Program-made: the position numbers and the translations under genes
Origin: Hungatella sp. UBA5982
Lineage (GTDB): Bacteria; Bacillota; Clostridia; Lachnospirales; Lachnospiraceae
Direction of reading: 5' to 3'
NCBI GenBank assembly: GCA_002429965.1
Contig: DJBG01000016.1
Location: 41,426 to 47,452 of the forward strand
Length of the DNA: 6,027 bases
Notes under the pieces: model-generated
Told to the model about the DNA's origin: nothing
The model's database searches: none
What the model saw: only the letters and a program-made list of their open reading frames with translations
Shown: positions 5,126 through 6,027 of the stretch, one piece after another
Layout: every line of letters begins with the position of its first letter
How positions within the stretch are numbered: the stretch's first letter is position 1

Positions 5126-5749
5126 TTAATCCTCTTGACCAGTCTCCAATATCTTTTCAATATTCGTTTTCACCAACTGGAATGCAACCTCATTCATGCC
5201 GCTGTTTATAATAACATCCGCCATGGGCTTCGTAGGCTCCACAAACAAATAATGCATAGGCTTAACTGTGGTTAAGTACTGTTCCACAACACCCTCGATA
5301 TCCCGTCCTCTTTCTTTCACATCCCGGATCACACGGCGAAGGATCCGTTCATCGGCATCAGCTTCCACAAAGATTTTTATATCAAACATGCTCCTCAAGC
5401 GATCGTCCGCAAAAACCAGAATCCCCTCGACTAAAATAACCTTTTTAGGCTCTACCTTCACCACATCTTGAGAACGGTTATGCATGGAATAATCATAAAC
5501 AGGGCCATCAACCGCTTCTCCTGCCCGCAGTTTCCGAAGCTGCTCCAGTAAAAGCTCCGTTTCAAAAGCTTCGGGATGGTCATAATTCATTTTCTTTCTT
5601 TCTTCAAAAGAGATCCCATCCTGCTTTTTATAATAATTATCATGATAAATAACCGCAATATCGTCGCAAAATGCTTCCTTTAACCGGTTGGTAAAGGTCG
5701 ACTTCCCTGAACCGGTTCCTCCGGCAATTCCAATTAACACACACTTCAT
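5126..5749 (-). CDS. udk: Uridine kinase (uridine/cytidine kinase)
   Basis: Cytoplasmic pyrimidine-salvage enzyme that phosphorylates uridine and usually cytidine to UMP and CMP. The 207 aa match the family. Seen: P-loop GGTGSGKST (10-18), HDNYYK (36-41) and NYDHPEAFE (55-63) for nucleoside binding, the second strand VILVEGILVF (104-113), the arginine-rich lid RRVIRDVKERGR (138-149), and EPTKPMADVII (171-181) near the C-terminus. The fold is shared with phosphoribulokinases, but length and motifs fit Udk. The start is the ATG at 5747-5749, because GGAGGAG (5758-5764) lies 8 nt upstream; the longer frame from 5788 would add 13 residues that begin ahead of this site and lack family support. The downstream 183-bp gap to the SASP holds only a weak terminator candidate. 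It may be transcribed alone or partly through from the DUF975-like gene. Confidence 0.95.
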   Translation of the reverse strand: MKCVLIGIAGGTGSGKSTFTNRLKEAFCDDIAVIYHDNYYKKQDGISFEERKKMNYDHPEAFETELLLEQLRKLRAGEAVDGPVYDYSMHNRSQDVVKVEPKKVILVEGILVFADDRLRSMFDIKIFVEADADERILRRVIRDVKERGRDIEGVVEQYLTTVKPMHYLFVEPTKPMADVIINSGMNEVAFQLVKTNIEKILETGQED

Positions 5750-5757
5750 CTTCCGTG

Positions 5758-5764
5758 CTCCTCC
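5758..5764 (-). promoter_or_regulatory. Ribosome binding site that sets the udk start
   Basis: GGAGGAG on the minus strand, 8 nt before ATG 5749. It supports the 207-aa product over the 220-aa reading. Just upstream in the transcript lies a 6-bp inverted repeat ATTTGC/GCAAAT (5769-5774 and 5785-5790). Confidence 0.85.
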
Positions 5765-5804
5765 ACTTATTTGCCGTATAAGCAGCAAATCTTTATAAAT
5801 AATT

Positions 5805-5838
5805 AGGGTCCAACCTCTTAAAAAAGAATTGAACCCTT
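5805..5838 (-). terminator. Stem-loop between the DUF975-like gene and udk (terminator-like)
   Basis: In the minus-strand transcript AGGGTTCAA pairs with TTGGACCCT (9 bp, one G-U), and an inner 5-bp stem closes a UUUU loop, with one bulged base. It starts 8 nt after the upstream stop codon. What follows is A/T-rich but not a clean T run, so termination may be partial, with some read-through into udk. Confidence 0.5.
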
Positions 5839-5846
5839 TAATCGTT

Positions 5847-6027
5847 TACTCAAATACAGTTGCTTCCTCATATACAACAGTTTTTGGCTTTACTGCATTA
5901 TAATAATTAGCAAAAGTAACCTTCATATAGGGATATACATAAATGAAAGCCAGACCACAGGTGACAAGGCCCAAAAGCTGCCATAAAATAAAGGACAGTT
6001 CCAGAACAAAGAATTCCCACTTATGTT
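5847..6027 (-). CDS. DUF975-like integral membrane protein, C-terminal 59 residues (N-terminus beyond window)
   Basis: My reading of the minus strand gives 59 codons and a TAA stop at 5847-5849, open to the right edge. The segment has a hydrophobic stretch rich in Leu, Phe and Trp (WEFFVLELSFILWQLLGLV near the start), then T-x-G-L followed by YPYMKVTFANYYNAV, and a polar acidic tail ending TVFE. The pattern of a membrane helix, T-x-G-L, a P-Y motif and A-N-x-Y resembles the C-terminus of DUF975 membrane proteins, whose function is unknown. The assignment rests on a short fragment. It is followed by the 5805-5838 stem-loop and then udk in the same direction, 97 nt away. Confidence 0.65.

Noticed and set aside
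1..6027. CRISPR array, insertion sequence, phage, toxin-antitoxin or defence system
   Set aside because: No regularly spaced repeats, no transposase or integrase motifs, and every long coding region is accounted for by core or sporulation genes.

Overview
The window looks like chromosomal DNA of an endospore-forming, low-to-moderate-GC Firmicute, most likely a clostridium of the Lachnospiraceae type (Lacrimispora, Clostridium cluster XIVa or similar). The evidence is a clostridial-type alpha/beta small acid-soluble spore protein, a YlbJ-like sporulation membrane protein next to rsmD-coaD (in Bacillus subtilis the order is rsmD(ylbH)-coaD(ylbI)-ylbJ), strong AGGAGG-type ribosome binding sites, and the style of the proteins. 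The genus is inferred from style, not proven.

Layout from left to right. 1-894 (minus): 5' part of an RsmB/RsmF-type 16S rRNA m5C methyltransferase that runs off the left edge. 895-1098: a 204-bp hairpin-rich spacer with repeated CCGAT/ATCGG half-sites. 1099-1917 (minus): membrane-anchored M23 (LytM-type) metallopeptidase. 1918-1959: a very short divergent promoter region. 1960-2886 (plus): YlbJ-like sporulation membrane protein. 2843-3424 (minus): coiled-coil protein of unknown function whose end overlaps the end of ylbJ by 44 bp. 3445-3933 (minus): coaD. 3987-4541 (minus): rsmD. 4542-4738: spacer with a good sigma-A promoter for rsmD and an intrinsic terminator for the gene before it. 4739-4942 (minus): alpha/beta SASP with its own leader and a candidate sigma-G promoter. 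5126-5749 (minus): uridine kinase. 5750-5846: hairpin and leader. 5847-6027 (minus): C-terminal end of a DUF975-like membrane protein that runs off the right edge.

Functionally, rsmD-coaD-coiled-coil is a compact housekeeping operon (16S rRNA methylation, CoA synthesis and an unknown coiled-coil factor) read leftwards from a sigma-A promoter at about 4571-4599. The SASP, ylbJ and possibly the M23 peptidase form a sporulation theme interleaved with it. Compared with B. subtilis, ylbJ has been inverted: it converges on the operon instead of following coaD, and it shares a tiny divergent control region with the M23 peptidase.

I see no CRISPR array, insertion sequence, phage gene, tRNA, rRNA or defence system. 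Most of the window is ordinary core genome. The points worth a second look are the overlapping ends of ylbJ and the coiled-coil gene, the 42-bp divergent control region, the hairpin-rich 895-1098 spacer, and the SASP leader.
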